A stretch of DNA of 64,000 nt from Gimesia maris (GCF_008298035.1 NZ_CP042910.1:5223001-5287000), one strand, 5' to 3'; shown: positions 38,150 through 48,915, numbered from the stretch's first letter. Notes: generated by a model from the letters alone, not told the origin. Program-made: numbers and translations.

Positions 38150-38466
38150 TTATGGTAAATATCTGGTCAGCAAATTCTCTGCTGCGAAGGACACGGAAAA
38201 GTCACTATTCAAGATTATGGAAGTCGTTTATACTTCATAAAAAGTACAACTCACCCTGCAGAGAATGAACAAAAAAACACCGTCACTTTTTCCAGGAATA
38301 CCTGCTTCAATCCACGTAATGGACTGTTTCGATAGCCTGGATCGTACCTGTTATAACTCAGATTTTCCAATTGGATTCCAATAAAACCTACCTAGTCATT
38401 CAGAAAAGCTTCCGGTGAAGTGCGGCTCTGAATGTCGTTTTGACAAAATCAACCAGGATTGATCTT
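38150..38466. other. intergenic region upstream of sulfite reductase
   Basis: 317 bases between divergent genes. An imperfect inverted repeat TTATGGAAG / CTTCATAA at about 38215-38240 might be an operator. No riboswitch was recognised. Confidence 0.45.
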
Positions 38467-40188
38467 ATGACATCCCAAGAAGGCCCCAAGCTTTCCAAAA
38501 TGGAGTTTATTAAAGAAGGCAGTCATCAACTGCGTGGCACCATTGCTGAAGAACTGCAAAACGACAGCGATGAATTCTCCGGCGATTCGACACAACTATT
38601 GAAGCATCATGGCACTTATCAACAAGACGACCGTGACCTCAGAAAAGCCAAAAATCCGGATGGAACCCCCAAGGGTAAAACATTCAGTTGCATGATTCGT
38701 ACTCGAGTACCGGGCGGTAAAGTCACTGCAGATCAATTTCTGGCGGAACTGGACCTGTGTGACAAATACGGAGACGGAACAGTCAGACTGACCACACGAC
38801 AGGGATTTCAGTTGCATGGCGTCATCAAAGGGAATCTGAAAGCAGCCATCAAAGGGATTAATGACACCAAGCTGACCACACTGGCCGCCTGCGGTGACGT
38901 CAATCGAAATGTAATGGCCTGCCCTGCTCCCTATAAGAACAATGCCATTTTCGACTCCATGCAGGATATGGCATATGCGCTTGCGGAACATCTCCGCCCC
39001 AAAACGACCGCTTACTTCGACTTGTGGATTACAGACGAAGAAGGCAATAAAACCAATGAAGCCGAGTTCCAGCCGGTTGAGGAACCGATCTACGGTAAAA
39101 CGTATCTCCCCCGTAAGTTTAAAATCGGTATTGCCCTGCCCGAAGACAACTGTGTCGATATCTACACACAGGATATCGGCCTGCTGGGAATCGTCGAAAA
39201 TGACGCCATTGTTGGATATAATTTCTATGTCGGTGGCGGCATGGGAGTGACACCCAGCAATAAAAAAACCTACCCCGCTTTAGGCAAGCCTCTGGGTTTC
39301 GTCGAAAATGACCAGGTACTGGCGGTTGCGGAAGCGGTCGTGAAAGTACAGCGTGACCTCGGTAATCGTGAAGACCGTAAACAGGCTCGTATGAAGTACC
39401 TGGTAGATAACCTGGGAATCGAAACCTTCCGTGAGAAGGTTGAAGCTCATTATGGTTCAACGATTGCAGTTCCCCGTGATATTGAAGTAACGGGTATGGA
39501 AGACCATATGGGTTGGCACGAACAGGGAGACGGAAAACTGTTTCTCGGTGTAAACATCGAAAATGGTCGTATCAAGGACGAAGGGGAACTTCGCATCAAA
39601 TCTGGTCTGCGAAAGATCCTGGAAACCTATAAATTCAATGCCCGTATCACAGCGAAACAAAGCGTAATTTTCTGCGACATTGATCCCGCTCTGCGTAACG
39701 AAATTGATCAGATCTTGACGGATCACGGAATGAAAAAAGCAGATGAACTTACCCTGATTCGTCGTTTTTCAATGTCCTGCCCGGCACTTCCCATGTGTGG
39801 GTTATCCATCACTGAATCGGAACGAGTGATGCCTGCATTGATTACCGAATTTGAGGAGGAACTGGCTCGCCTGGGACTGGAAAACGAAAAAATCTCTGTC
39901 AACACAACAGGTTGCCCCAACGGTTGTGCCCGCCCGTATGTTCCCGATATCGGACTTGTCGGAAGGGCTGTGGGTAAATATACGCTCTATCTGGGTGGAA
40001 ACTCGCTCGGAAACCGGTTGGCTTTCATATATGACGACATGGTCCCCTTAGCTGAAATCACCAGCAGAATTTCGCCGATACTGGAGTCTTTTAAAGAGGA
40101 ACGTCAGGATGGGGAATCCTTTGGTGATTTTTGCCACCGAATGGGCAAAGAAGCATTACAGGAGAAAGCGGGACTCGCTGCAAAATAA
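38467..40188 (+). CDS. cysI: sulfite reductase hemoprotein subunit (assimilatory, CysI-like)
   Basis: 573 residues from the ATG at 38467 (AGGATTGATCTT upstream; the TTG at 38440 is not supported). Two ferredoxin-like half domains and two siroheme/4Fe-4S domains: VRLTTRQGFQLHG and ACGDVNRNVMACPAP in the first half; Cys438-x5-Cys444 (CPALPMC) and Cys483-x3-Cys487 (CPNGC) bind the cluster and siroheme. VGRAVGKYTLYLGGNSLGNRL near the end favours sulfite over nitrite reductase. Six-electron reduction of sulfite to sulfide in the cytoplasm. The electron donor subunit is not adjacent; APS reductase is encoded at 56241. Confidence 0.9.
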   Translation: MTSQEGPKLSKMEFIKEGSHQLRGTIAEELQNDSDEFSGDSTQLLKHHGTYQQDDRDLRKAKNPDGTPKGKTFSCMIRTRVPGGKVTADQFLAELDLCDKYGDGTVRLTTRQGFQLHGVIKGNLKAAIKGINDTKLTTLAACGDVNRNVMACPAPYKNNAIFDSMQDMAYALAEHLRPKTTAYFDLWITDEEGNKTNEAEFQPVEEPIYGKTYLPRKFKIGIALPEDNCVDIYTQDIGLLGIVENDAIVGYNFYVGGGMGVTPSNKKTYPALGKPLGFVENDQVLAVAEAVVKVQRDLGNREDRKQARMKYLVDNLGIETFREKVEAHYGSTIAVPRDIEVTGMEDHMGWHEQGDGKLFLGVNIENGRIKDEGELRIKSGLRKILETYKFNARITAKQSVIFCDIDPALRNEIDQILTDHGMKKADELTLIRRFSMSCPALPMCGLSITESERVMPALITEFEEELARLGLENEKISVNTTGCPNGCARPYVPDIGLVGRAVGKYTLYLGGNSLGNRLAFIYDDMVPLAEITSRISPILESFKEERQDGESFGDFCHRMGKEALQEKAGLAAK

Positions 40189-40279
40189 TGTGAGATCACC
40201 AGATCCGGACATTTTTCACCGAACCCTCCATCGCCAGACCTGTCTTTGATTTTGACAAATTCAATCGACAACGGGTTGA

Positions 40280-40450
40280 CCATGGCCGATTGCGCAGGTA
40301 AATTGTCAGGAAAATCAGGCGGTCCAGGCCGCCCAGTTTAATCCAGATGAAGAATTAAAAAGTAATGCAAGTACACAATCGACTAAACCTGAGCCTGCTA
40401 CGAAACCTGCTTCTACAAGCCAGGTCTTAGGTTCTTTGTACGATTGTTAA
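40280..40450 (+). pseudogene. possible decayed small ORF before a terminator
   Basis: An open frame runs from a TGA at 40277-40279 to TAA at 40448-40450 with no ATG, GTG or TTG in frame. Its peptide has coding-like composition (QAAQFNPDEELKSNAS, then a Lys/Pro/Thr-rich part and VLGSLYDC at the end). An ATG at 40282 opens in another frame and stops after 19 codons, so one frameshift would restore a gene of about 56 codons. A good terminator follows. It may be a frameshifted small gene or chance. Confidence 0.3.
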
Positions 40451-40462
40451 TCAAAAACAGCG

Positions 40463-40500
40463 AAACCCTGAGACCAGATCGGCCTCAGGGTTTTTTATTT
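40463..40500 (+). terminator. intrinsic terminator upstream of leuA
   Basis: AACCCTGAG (40464-40472) and CTCAGGGTT (40484-40492) with an extra CC/GG pair in the loop, then TTTTTATTTT. It ends transcription from cysI and the ORF remnant. Its position 75 bases before leuA would also allow attenuation, but I see no leucine-rich leader peptide. Confidence 0.85.
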
Positions 40501-40573
40501 TGCCTGCTGGTACTATTCTGGTCTCTCATTAGCCCCCTGACCGGGAGCGGAAATTGACTCATGGAGAAAACCA

Positions 40574-42097
<1,524 letters not shown>

Positions 42098-42126
42098 ATA
42101 CGCCCGGAAACTATTGCTGATCAAAT

Positions 42127-42567
42127 ATGACCACTCACGATCCTGAATCAATGCCCCGGATAGTCAAAGGCAGAACCATCGTTCTGGGCCTGTTGATCTT
42201 CGGTTTATTGATGTCAGGATCGTTGTATGTTTTTCAGACGATTAACACCTATCACTTCGCCGACACTCAAAACGCCCTGGCAAAAGAGTTTCCCCACTCA
42301 CGGCCCCGCGTCGAAGGGGGACGCCTCAAAGGAAAACAGCAGAACCCGCTTACTTTTCGCGTGACGATGGCAGTTTCCTTCAACCCCCACGAGCAGAATG
42401 AAGATATCGAGCAGATGGCCGATCGCATCCTCGAAATTGCTTCAAAAAATCTGCAGTTAGACGACTATGAGCAGGCGGAACTGCATTTTTATCAGGCAGT
42501 CCCCGAACAGCAAATCATCATGCGCGATGTGACACGCGACGTGAAAACCTGGATTAAAAACCACTGA
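42127..42567 (+). CDS. single-pass membrane protein of unknown function
   Basis: 146 residues. Short cytoplasmic N-terminus, one transmembrane helix (about 18-40, VLGLLIFGLLMSGSLYVF), and a soluble domain with HFADTQNALAKEFPHSRPRVEGG and LQLDDYEQAELHFYQAVPEQ. No recognised family. It lies 29 bases after leuA and is probably co-transcribed. Confidence 0.75.
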   Translation: MTTHDPESMPRIVKGRTIVLGLLIFGLLMSGSLYVFQTINTYHFADTQNALAKEFPHSRPRVEGGRLKGKQQNPLTFRVTMAVSFNPHEQNEDIEQMADRILEIASKNLQLDDYEQAELHFYQAVPEQQIIMRDVTRDVKTWIKNH

Positions 42568-42714
42568 ATCCAGCCTGTCCCACCTGTCGCTAAAACAGAC
42601 AGACCTGTCACTTTCCTCGACTCTGCCATTTTTCAATTTGACAGTTCCTCGATTCGGGCACGTAATCCGGACTGAAAAACAGCATCTTTTCACGATTCTG
42701 AGAAATTCCAATGA

Positions 42715-42730
42715 TGGCACAGGCATTGCA
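42715..42730 (+). promoter_or_regulatory. perfect sigma-54 -24/-12 promoter match
   Basis: TGGCACAGGCATTGCA agrees with TGGCACR-N4-TTGCW at every defined position. It lies in a 441-bp gap without an open reading frame that fits, 294 bases before the glycosyltransferase start at 43009. A transcript would start near 42742. Confidence 0.65.
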
Positions 42731-42757
42731 ATAGAATTATCCGCCTGTCGAATAGAA

Positions 42758-42847
42758 GCCTCATACACCTGAATCTTATGAGGCGCAATAGAACTGAGGC
42801 TTCCCTCCAGCCAGAGTGATGACGCCCGTCTTAAGTTGGCTGGAGGG
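42758..42847 (+). other. two perfect hairpins in a gene-free gap (possible leader or small RNA)
   Basis: First hairpin: GCCTCATA (42758-42765) and TATGAGGC (42777-42784), an 8-bp stem with an 11-base loop. Second: CCCTCCAGCCA (42803-42813) and TGGCTGGAGGG (42837-42847), 11 bp with a 23-base loop containing a GAC/GTC pair. Both lie within 110 bases of the sigma-54-type start predicted near 42742. No T-run follows, so it may be a 5' leader for the gene at 43009 rather than an independent RNA. The rest of 42568-43008 shows nothing else. Confidence 0.45.
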
Positions 42848-43008
42848 TGAGCCACCCGATGATCATCCATCTCAATCGGCACCCGATTCAAAACCTGCCT
42901 GCATCCTTTTCTACTGCCGGAGTTCACTTCCGTATCCAATCTGATCAGGATATCATCGAACTTTGAGATGTTTCAGATATCCTTCTTTCACTCAGCCTTC
43001 GGACAGTT

Positions 43009-44760
43009 ATGGCTTCACTTCAGAAAGTAATACGACGGCCTCCTGTCTTCTGGTCCGTCGTCGGTTTTCTCCTGTTGATCCAATTCTGCCTGGGTCTGTA
43101 TTCCGCCCGACAGCTGAGTGTCACACATGATGAGTACTGGCATCTGCCAGTCGGGTTTCTGAGTCTGGAAACGGGCCGATTTGACCATGATCGGCTCAAT
43201 CCTCCTTTGATTCGCAGCTGGTCCGCGCTGCCATTACTGATGACTTCTGCTCAAAGTGGATCTCCGGACCTCTCGTCAGATCCAGCCGATTATGGAGATG
43301 CTTTTCTCGAAGCAAATCCGGAAAATTATCAGCATTACTACTTTCTTGGTCGTTGCATGATCCTGCTGCTGTCGTGCGTTTCTGGGCTGTTGCTGGCACT
43401 CTGGACACGCGAACTGTTTAGTTCACAGGCAGCCTGTTTTGCCGTTTTCCTGTGGGTGATGAGCCCAAATATCCTGGCAAGCGCAGCATTGGGAACACAG
43501 GATCTGGCCATCACAGGTTTTTTTCTGGCGGTGTTCTACTGCGGCTGGAAGTTTGCCTGCTTGCCCACCTGGAAGTGGGCTCTGGTGACCGGTATCGTTT
43601 TAGGTCTGGCTCAACTCACAAAGTACACAGCGATTCTGTTAGTCCCCTTACTGCTGATCCAGTGGGTTCTGGTAAGATATAAGAGCCCTGAAATCCAGGA
43701 GCGACCTGCAAATAAAACAGTCGTACTCCGCTGGGGAATACTTTTACTATCGAGCCTGTTCATCCTGAATGCCGGTTATCTGTTTCGTGATTCATTACAG
43801 CCCGTGAACAGTTATCAGTTCCAAAGTTCCGAGTTAAAAGTGCTGACAGCTCTTCCGGAATTCCTGCAAATCATTCCACTGCCAGTTCCCCGCGATTATC
43901 TCATGGGCTTTGATCTGCAACGTTTTATCATGCAACAAACCCACCCCACCTTTCTGGACAATCAGTGGGAAGAGCATGGCTTTCGGTCGTACTACCTCTA
44001 TACGATGCTTTACAAATTGCCGCACGGGTTTCAGTTTCTGATCGTGATCGCAATTTACAGCTGGTTCAAGCAGCCCCGTTTACTCGCGCGACGGACTCTG
44101 GCCGTGCTGCTCACACCGGTTGTGCTACTGCTCTGCATCGCCAGTCTGGCCAATAATCAACTCGGCCTGCGCTATGTTCTACCAGTCTTCCCGTTCATCA
44201 TTCTGTTGTGCGCTCCCTTAATTGATCAGCTCGACTTTGATCGACATAAAATCCGTTCATATCTGATTCTCATCGCGATGCTTTCTCTTCCACTCTCTCT
44301 TCGCTACGCACCAGATCATCTGGCTTATTTTAACGAACTGTCGGGCGGACCGGAACAGGGGGATTCGCACCTTGTCGATTCCAATATTGACTGGGGGCAG
44401 GATCTGTATCGACTGCAGGACTATCTGAATCAAAATCCGATAAGCGATTTGAAGCTGGCCTATTTTGGTACAGTTCCCCCAGGCAAACTGGGCATCAAAT
44501 ATGATTTACCTGCTGAGTTTCGCCCTGTCCCCGGGAAATATGCCATCAGCGTCAGTATTCTGCAAGGGCGCCCGTATACACTTCGTAGACAGGACGGCAG
44601 TCGTTATAACCTGGAACATGATGCTTTAGGGTTTTTCAGGTTTTTTGAACCTGAAGCACAACTGGGATATTCCATCAACTTTTATGAGGTAACCCCCGAG
44701 GATATCGCCCGTTGGCAGACCGCTGTCATGCAGGCCAATCGGAGCATGCGCTCCCCCTGA
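43009..44760 (+). CDS. GT-C-like membrane glycosyltransferase
   Basis: 583 residues, about ten membrane segments. The first external loop has VTHDEYWHLPVGFL, the Asp-Glu acidic motif of family 39 and ArnT enzymes, and LNPPLIRSWSALPLL. The C-terminal soluble part contains FNELSGGPEQGDSHLVDSNIDWGQDLYRLQDYL, common in planctomycete GT-C proteins. It should use a polyprenyl-phosphate sugar on the outer side of the inner membrane; acceptor unknown. It is similar in layout to the 9007 protein but not a close copy. Confidence 0.8.
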   Translation: MASLQKVIRRPPVFWSVVGFLLLIQFCLGLYSARQLSVTHDEYWHLPVGFLSLETGRFDHDRLNPPLIRSWSALPLLMTSAQSGSPDLSSDPADYGDAFLEANPENYQHYYFLGRCMILLLSCVSGLLLALWTRELFSSQAACFAVFLWVMSPNILASAALGTQDLAITGFFLAVFYCGWKFACLPTWKWALVTGIVLGLAQLTKYTAILLVPLLLIQWVLVRYKSPEIQERPANKTVVLRWGILLLSSLFILNAGYLFRDSLQPVNSYQFQSSELKVLTALPEFLQIIPLPVPRDYLMGFDLQRFIMQQTHPTFLDNQWEEHGFRSYYLYTMLYKLPHGFQFLIVIAIYSWFKQPRLLARRTLAVLLTPVVLLLCIASLANNQLGLRYVLPVFPFIILLCAPLIDQLDFDRHKIRSYLILIAMLSLPLSLRYAPDHLAYFNELSGGPEQGDSHLVDSNIDWGQDLYRLQDYLNQNPISDLKLAYFGTVPPGKLGIKYDLPAEFRPVPGKYAISVSILQGRPYTLRRQDGSRYNLEHDALGFFRFFEPEAQLGYSINFYEVTPEDIARWQTAVMQANRSMRSP

Positions 44761-44792
44761 TGCACAAGGCAGGAGCAAAAAAACCGGGCTTG

Positions 44793-45443
44793 TCACCTGT
44801 CAAACGGAACACGGGTCGTTGCTTCCAGTCCGGTTTCACGAAGTAGTTCAAAATACTGTTCGCGGGTATTGATATTTCGTAAACCATGTAACTGGGGATC
44901 AATACTTCTCAATTCTTCCACATCCAGAAAAGCACTGTTGACCCGCTCTGCCAGATCAATCGGACGCTGAATCCTTGCTGCCAGCATCTCCTCTATCGTT
45001 TCTACCAATGATGTCCGGTACACAGCAGCAAGTGGATGATACCATTGACCTTCCCGAACCATGGCCAGATCATGCTCTGCCAGTTTTGAAAGAATGGCCT
45101 GGATCATATCTTTATGTATCAGCGGTGTATCGCAGGCAGACACAAAAGCAGCCTGACAATCGCGTTCCAGTTCCCGTAACCCCAGTGCAATCGCGGGAAG
45201 CGGCCCGGCTCCTGGATTTACATCATAGACAACGCGAATCGAATCAGGGATTTCCGGCAATTCCTGATCTCGGGACGCCACAATGATGACAGGAGACACG
45301 ACTTCGGACACAATGCGAATGACGCGTTGCAGCATCAGTTCTTGACCCAATGGCAACAATACTTTGGGATAATTCATCCTTAAGCTTTCGCCGCCACAAA
45401 GAATGATCCCGCCGACCTGGATCTGGTTGTTTGTATTTGACAT
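44793..45443 (-). CDS. mobA: molybdenum cofactor guanylyltransferase-like protein
   Basis: 216 residues from the ATG at 45443, with GAGGCGAG just upstream; a GTG at 45458 is less likely. GGIILCGGESLRMNYPKVLLPLG is the nucleotidyltransferase signature, and FVSACDTPLIH provides the metal-binding Asp. MobA attaches GMP to molybdopterin; a related enzyme could use CTP (MocA). No other cofactor gene is nearby. Divergent from the YkgJ protein at 45517. Confidence 0.82.
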   Translation of the reverse strand: MSNTNNQIQVGGIILCGGESLRMNYPKVLLPLGQELMLQRVIRIVSEVVSPVIIVASRDQELPEIPDSIRVVYDVNPGAGPLPAIALGLRELERDCQAAFVSACDTPLIHKDMIQAILSKLAEHDLAMVREGQWYHPLAAVYRTSLVETIEEMLAARIQRPIDLAERVNSAFLDVEELRSIDPQLHGLRNINTREQYFELLRETGLEATTRVPFDR

Positions 45444-45516
45444 ACTCGCCTCAGTCACTTACAAAATGAACTTCTTTGTTTCAGTTTAACAATTTTATCG
45501 TGAAGTGATCTTAATA

Positions 45517-45948
45517 ATGAGTGACCAGAATTCTGAACAGGAACCATGGTATCGCGATGGACTTCATTTTTCCTGCACTCAATGCGGAAACTGTTGTACG
45601 GGTGCGCCTGGTGTTGTCTGGGTTGATGAGTCGGAAATCAAGGCGATTGCAGAAGTAACGGGAAAAACAACAGGAGAAATTCTGTTGATGCATACGCGTC
45701 TCTATGGCGGGAGACGTTCCTTAACGGAGTTTACCAATGGGGATTGTACATTCTTCGATCCTGAAAAACGATGTTGTACGATCTATGAAGCACGCCCGGC
45801 GCAATGTAAAACATGGCCCTTCTGGAATTCCAATCTGGAAAGCCGAGCGAGCTGGGAAGCACTTTCTCCAGACTGCCCGGGCGCAGGTAAAGGTAATTTT
45901 GTCAGTTTTGAAGACATTCAGATTCAGGCTGCAAAAACGGACCTGTAA
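45517..45948 (+). CDS. YkgJ family cysteine cluster protein
   Basis: 143 residues from the ATG at 45517. FSCTQCGNCCTG gives Cys20, 23, 26 and 27, and further Cys occur in GDCTFFDPEKRCCTIYEARPAQCKTWPFW, a classic C-x2-C-x2-CC plus distal Cys pattern (formerly UPF0153). It probably binds zinc or an iron-sulfur cluster; function unknown. Cytoplasmic. Divergent from mobA with a 73-bp gap. Confidence 0.88.
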   Translation: MSDQNSEQEPWYRDGLHFSCTQCGNCCTGAPGVVWVDESEIKAIAEVTGKTTGEILLMHTRLYGGRRSLTEFTNGDCTFFDPEKRCCTIYEARPAQCKTWPFWNSNLESRASWEALSPDCPGAGKGNFVSFEDIQIQAAKTDL

Positions 45949-46415
45949 CACCCTTCATTAGATAAGGTTACATCAGAGAAATCACTTAGAATGATTTGAG
46001 AAAATCTTCTCTACAAATCGAGCTTTCGACGTAAGCTGAATAGTCAGTCGCTCGATTTTCTTTGCGGCACTCAACCAATTGCCATTTATTAAGTATGTAT
46101 TTTTAAAGAGTTTGGAACACTGAAACATCGCAGATTCAAAGTTTCAGACCCTTTATTCGCAAATTCATCTGAAGATTGTGAAAAAAAATCCATGTCATTA
46201 ACTGGGAACAATAACAAGTCTGCGAGTTTTTCGGAACCTTGCTGCGCACCGAACAATGTTTTTCCATAAACAACTATAATTACTACACTTACAGCAACAT
46301 CACATCAACAATTAGACCACAATCCTCATTTCGATCTGCTATTGTTGTATCACCTCTCTCTAGTGAATTCATGTCTAATACGACACCGTTTCAAAGCTGT
46401 GACCGAAGATCGGTC

Positions 46416-46447
46416 TTGACTTACTGTTCAATTGTGGGAAATAATCT
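46416..46447 (+). promoter_or_regulatory. candidate sigma-70 type promoter of the HU gene
   Basis: TTGACT (46416-46421) and an AATAAT/TAATCT -10-like segment 18-20 bases on (46440-46447). The start would lie about 100 bases before the GTG at 46554. Motifs of this kind are common by chance in AT-rich DNA. Confidence 0.35.
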
Positions 46448-46479
46448 ATTGTGACACTAAGTCGTGTAACCCATTACAG

Positions 46480-46535
46480 TTGAGACGGCTCTAGAGTGCC
46501 CAGCGGAAGGGCGTAGCTGTCCGACGGCTTCTCAA
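46480..46535 (+). promoter_or_regulatory. possible structured leader of the HU mRNA
   Basis: TTGAGA (46480-46485) and TCTCAA (46530-46535) can pair around a GC-rich interior with a GCCC/GGGC hairpin. The structure would end just before the ribosome site GGGAGAACC. Its short arms make chance formation possible. Confidence 0.3.
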
Positions 46536-46553
46536 AATTGGGAGAACCCAGTC

Positions 46554-47000
46554 GTGACGAAAAAAGAGATTGTCAAAGTGATTTCGGAAGAGATTGGTCT
46601 GACACAACTCAAAACAAAAGAGATTGTGCAAAAAACGTTCGATGCGATTGTTGATACACTTGTCACAGACAAGCGTATTGAACTCCGCAATTTTGGCGTT
46701 TTCGAAGTCAAAAAACGAGCAGCGCGGAAAGCCAGAAATCCTCGCACAGGTGATCGTGTGGACGTAGAAGAAAAATACGTTGTCACATTCAAGCCTGGCA
46801 AGGAGATGGAGAAACGTGTACGCAATCTGGAGGAAGAAGCAGCTCGCTTAAATGCTGCGGCTTCTCAACCTTCAGTGAGTCCCCCTGCAGCTTCGGCACC
46901 ACCTCCAGCTCCACCGAGCCCGGGTGCCACACCAGGAGCACCATCTATGGGAACCTATAATAACGGTTCCTACAGTTCAGGATCTCAGCATACACCTTAG
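46554..47000 (+). CDS. HU-family DNA-binding protein with disordered tail
   Basis: 148 residues, GTG start with GGGAGAACC upstream. Residues 1-90 are a complete HU/IHF fold: [35 protein letters not shown], the [12 protein letters not shown] strand and [29 protein letters not shown] with the DNA-binding arm. The extra 50 residues are Pro/Ala/Ser-rich and end in Asn/Gly/Ser. Such tails occur on planctomycete and actinobacterial HU proteins and may tune DNA bridging. Monocistronic, with its own terminator. Confidence 0.93.
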   Translation: MTKKEIVKVISEEIGLTQLKTKEIVQKTFDAIVDTLVTDKRIELRNFGVFEVKKRAARKARNPRTGDRVDVEEKYVVTFKPGKEMEKRVRNLEEEAARLNAAASQPSVSPPAASAPPPAPPSPGATPGAPSMGTYNNGSYSSGSQHTP

Positions 47001-47052
47001 AGCCGCTTTCCAAAGACATTATTGTTGAAAGAACTGGTATGAACTTTCTCAT

Positions 47053-47094
47053 AGCCGGTCTGTTTTATGGTACACAAACAGCCCGGCTTTTTTT
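47053..47094 (+). terminator. intrinsic terminator of the HU gene
   Basis: AGCCGG-CTGTTT and AAACAG-CCGGCT pair with one mismatch and a 9-base loop, followed by seven T. It lies about 50 bases after the stop. Confidence 0.85.
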
Positions 47095-47437
47095 ACGTAC
47101 TGAGCTGGTCTGCTAAAGTGAATGTTTGTCACTTGAAGTCAGTGGCAAACCAGTCTAACTGATAATCTAAATCAGCCGCTTCAACCGGATTACCAAAATA
47201 ATTGGAATAATCCGCATTTTTTACCAAAGTCACCTGATCTGAATGTCGATAAAACGACCTAGAGGAAATTAAAAGCGGCATTTATAATCCTGCCTCTCCA
47301 ATCTCCTCGCATCACAATTCAGCACTTTAACCCCTTCGATATCGGTTTGATGCCTTTCATTCAATGGTTTGAATTAAGGGATCGTTGCCTGGGATCAAGA
47401 CCAGCAAATATGGCACGACCATATCATGGAGAAAAAA

Positions 47438-47656
47438 ATGCGTAAGTTCCTATTGGCCAGCATGTTAATTGCAGTATCCCTCACTCAGGTTGGATGCGTG
47501 GTTCCTATCTACTCATCTTCGCGAGATGATCGTGCTCGTCAATTGATATTCCAGTCAGAAAGTATGCGGCACATTCCTAAAATCTGGGAACGAATCTGGG
47601 GGCTCGACATGCCGGACGTGGCAACCCCCTACCGTACCCATGGTGGTGTTATTTAG
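47438..47656 (+). CDS. tiny lipoprotein of a planctomycete-type family
   Basis: 72 residues from the ATG at 47438, since GGAG sits six to seven bases upstream; an ATG at 47426 is in frame but overlaps that site. Signal peptide with lipobox LTQVGC. The mature part has SSSRDDRARQLIFQSESMRH, IPKIWERIWGLDMPD and ends in TPYRTHGGVI. I recall near-identical short proteins in other planctomycetes, but no function. A 6-bp hairpin (ATATGG/CCATAT) at 47408-47424 sits just before the ribosome site, and a strong terminator follows. Confidence 0.88.
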   Translation: MRKFLLASMLIAVSLTQVGCVVPIYSSSRDDRARQLIFQSESMRHIPKIWERIWGLDMPDVATPYRTHGGVI

Positions 47657-47738
47657 TACTTGTAATTCAGGGACTATCTCGCAAGTCGTTTGACTGGATA
47701 GATTCCAGTCGAACCGACTGATGCATAGAAACTATTCG

Positions 47739-47770
47739 AAGCTGCCTGGAATCAGTTCCAGGCAGCTTTT
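47739..47770 (+). terminator. strong intrinsic terminator of the tiny lipoprotein gene
   Basis: AAGCTGCCTGGAA (47739-47751) and TTCCAGGCAGCTT (47756-47768) form a 13-bp stem with a 4-base loop, followed by a short T-run. The remainder of the gap 47657-47961 shows nothing. Confidence 0.93.
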
Positions 47771-47961
47771 CTTGCTATGGGGGTAATTGATTCCCTACCG
47801 CCTTAACTGGTCCTCACCATCCGGGAACGCTAAGATGTGACTCAGCGGATTTCACGCCCTAACAGTATCATGCCTTGGTTGGTGAATAGCCTCTGGAACC
47901 AGATGGTTCGCCTGGCATATCTTTGATAAATAAACAGAATGATCACGTAGCCTGCGGCTAC

Positions 47962-48915
47962 ATGGACCTGACTTACATGAATGCCTCAACCCAAACGGAC
48001 CCCTTAGCGGTTTCCCTGAACCGCCTGCAGCTCAAAAATCCCATTCTCGTTGCCTCGGGAACGTTCGGATACGCGAAAGAAATGGCAGCATTTCTGGATT
48101 TTTCCCGCCTGGGAGGCATTATCCCCAAGACGATTACCACAGAGCCACGCATCGGTAATCCACCTCCACGTACTGTAGAGACCAGTGCCGGCCTGCTTAA
48201 TTCTATTGGTCTGGATAACGACGGAATCGATCTTTTTCTGGAAAAGCAACTGAATTACCTTTCCTCGCTTGAAACAGCCCTGATCGTTAATATTGCCGGA
48301 CGCAGTATTGATGAAATGGCTGTCATGGCCTCCCGGCTGGATCAATACTCAGATCAGATCACGGCCCTCGAGCTGAATATCTCCTGTCCGAACGTCAGCG
48401 GTGGCGTCGATTATGGTACCCGGCCTGAGATGACTGAAAAAATGCTAAAGCAGGTCACTGAAAGCTGCCAGTTACCCATCATCGCGAAGCTGACACCAAA
48501 CGTCACCAGCGTTGTTGAGATCGCACAGGCTGCCAGCGCAGGGGGTGCTGACGCGGTCTCCCTGATCAATACCGTACAGGGAACCGCAATCGACTGGCGC
48601 CGTCGAAAACCGATATTGGGTGGCATTTTTGGAGGCCTGAGTGGCCCCGCAATTAAACCGGTGGCGTTACGGGTTGTCTGTCAGGTGGCCCGCGCTGTCG
48701 ACGTCCCCATTATTGGAGTCGGTGGCATTGCCAACATTGATGATGTCATGGAATTCATCGTCGCAGGAGCTTCAGCCGTTCAAATTGGAACCGCAAACTT
48801 CTACAATCCGGGCCTTGCGGCACAACTGGTCAGCGAACTGGAAGGGATACTGGTTTCCGAAAAATGCTCGCATATCAGCGAACTTGTAGGTTCGCTGGAG
48901 TATCCAGAACGTTAA
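47962..48915 (+). CDS. pyrD: dihydroorotate dehydrogenase, class 1B-like
   Basis: 317 residues if started at the ATG 47962; an ATG at 47977 is equally good and the frame opens at 47923. Key blocks are [48 protein letters not shown] with the catalytic Cys of class 1, and [28 protein letters not shown] for FMN phosphate. It oxidises dihydroorotate in pyrimidine synthesis. Class 1B enzymes pair with PyrK, which is not in this window. Confidence 0.94.
   Translation: MDLTYMNASTQTDPLAVSLNRLQLKNPILVASGTFGYAKEMAAFLDFSRLGGIIPKTITTEPRIGNPPPRTVETSAGLLNSIGLDNDGIDLFLEKQLNYLSSLETALIVNIAGRSIDEMAVMASRLDQYSDQITALELNISCPNVSGGVDYGTRPEMTEKMLKQVTESCQLPIIAKLTPNVTSVVEIAQAASAGGADAVSLINTVQGTAIDWRRRKPILGGIFGGLSGPAIKPVALRVVCQVARAVDVPIIGVGGIANIDDVMEFIVAGASAVQIGTANFYNPGLAAQLVSELEGILVSEKCSHISELVGSLEYPER

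Larger units (their letters stand above)
45949..46553. other. intergenic region upstream of the HU gene
   Basis: 605 bases. Apart from the promoter and leader candidates listed at 46416-46535, the stretch is AT-rich with no credible gene. Confidence 0.5.

Noticed and set aside
42457-42939. 160-codon minus-strand frame
   Set aside because: Overlaps the end of the 42127 gene, has no family or start signal, and spans the hairpins and sigma-54 site.
46239-46454. 71-codon frame before the HU gene
   Set aside because: Covers the candidate promoter, has no ribosome site and no similarity.
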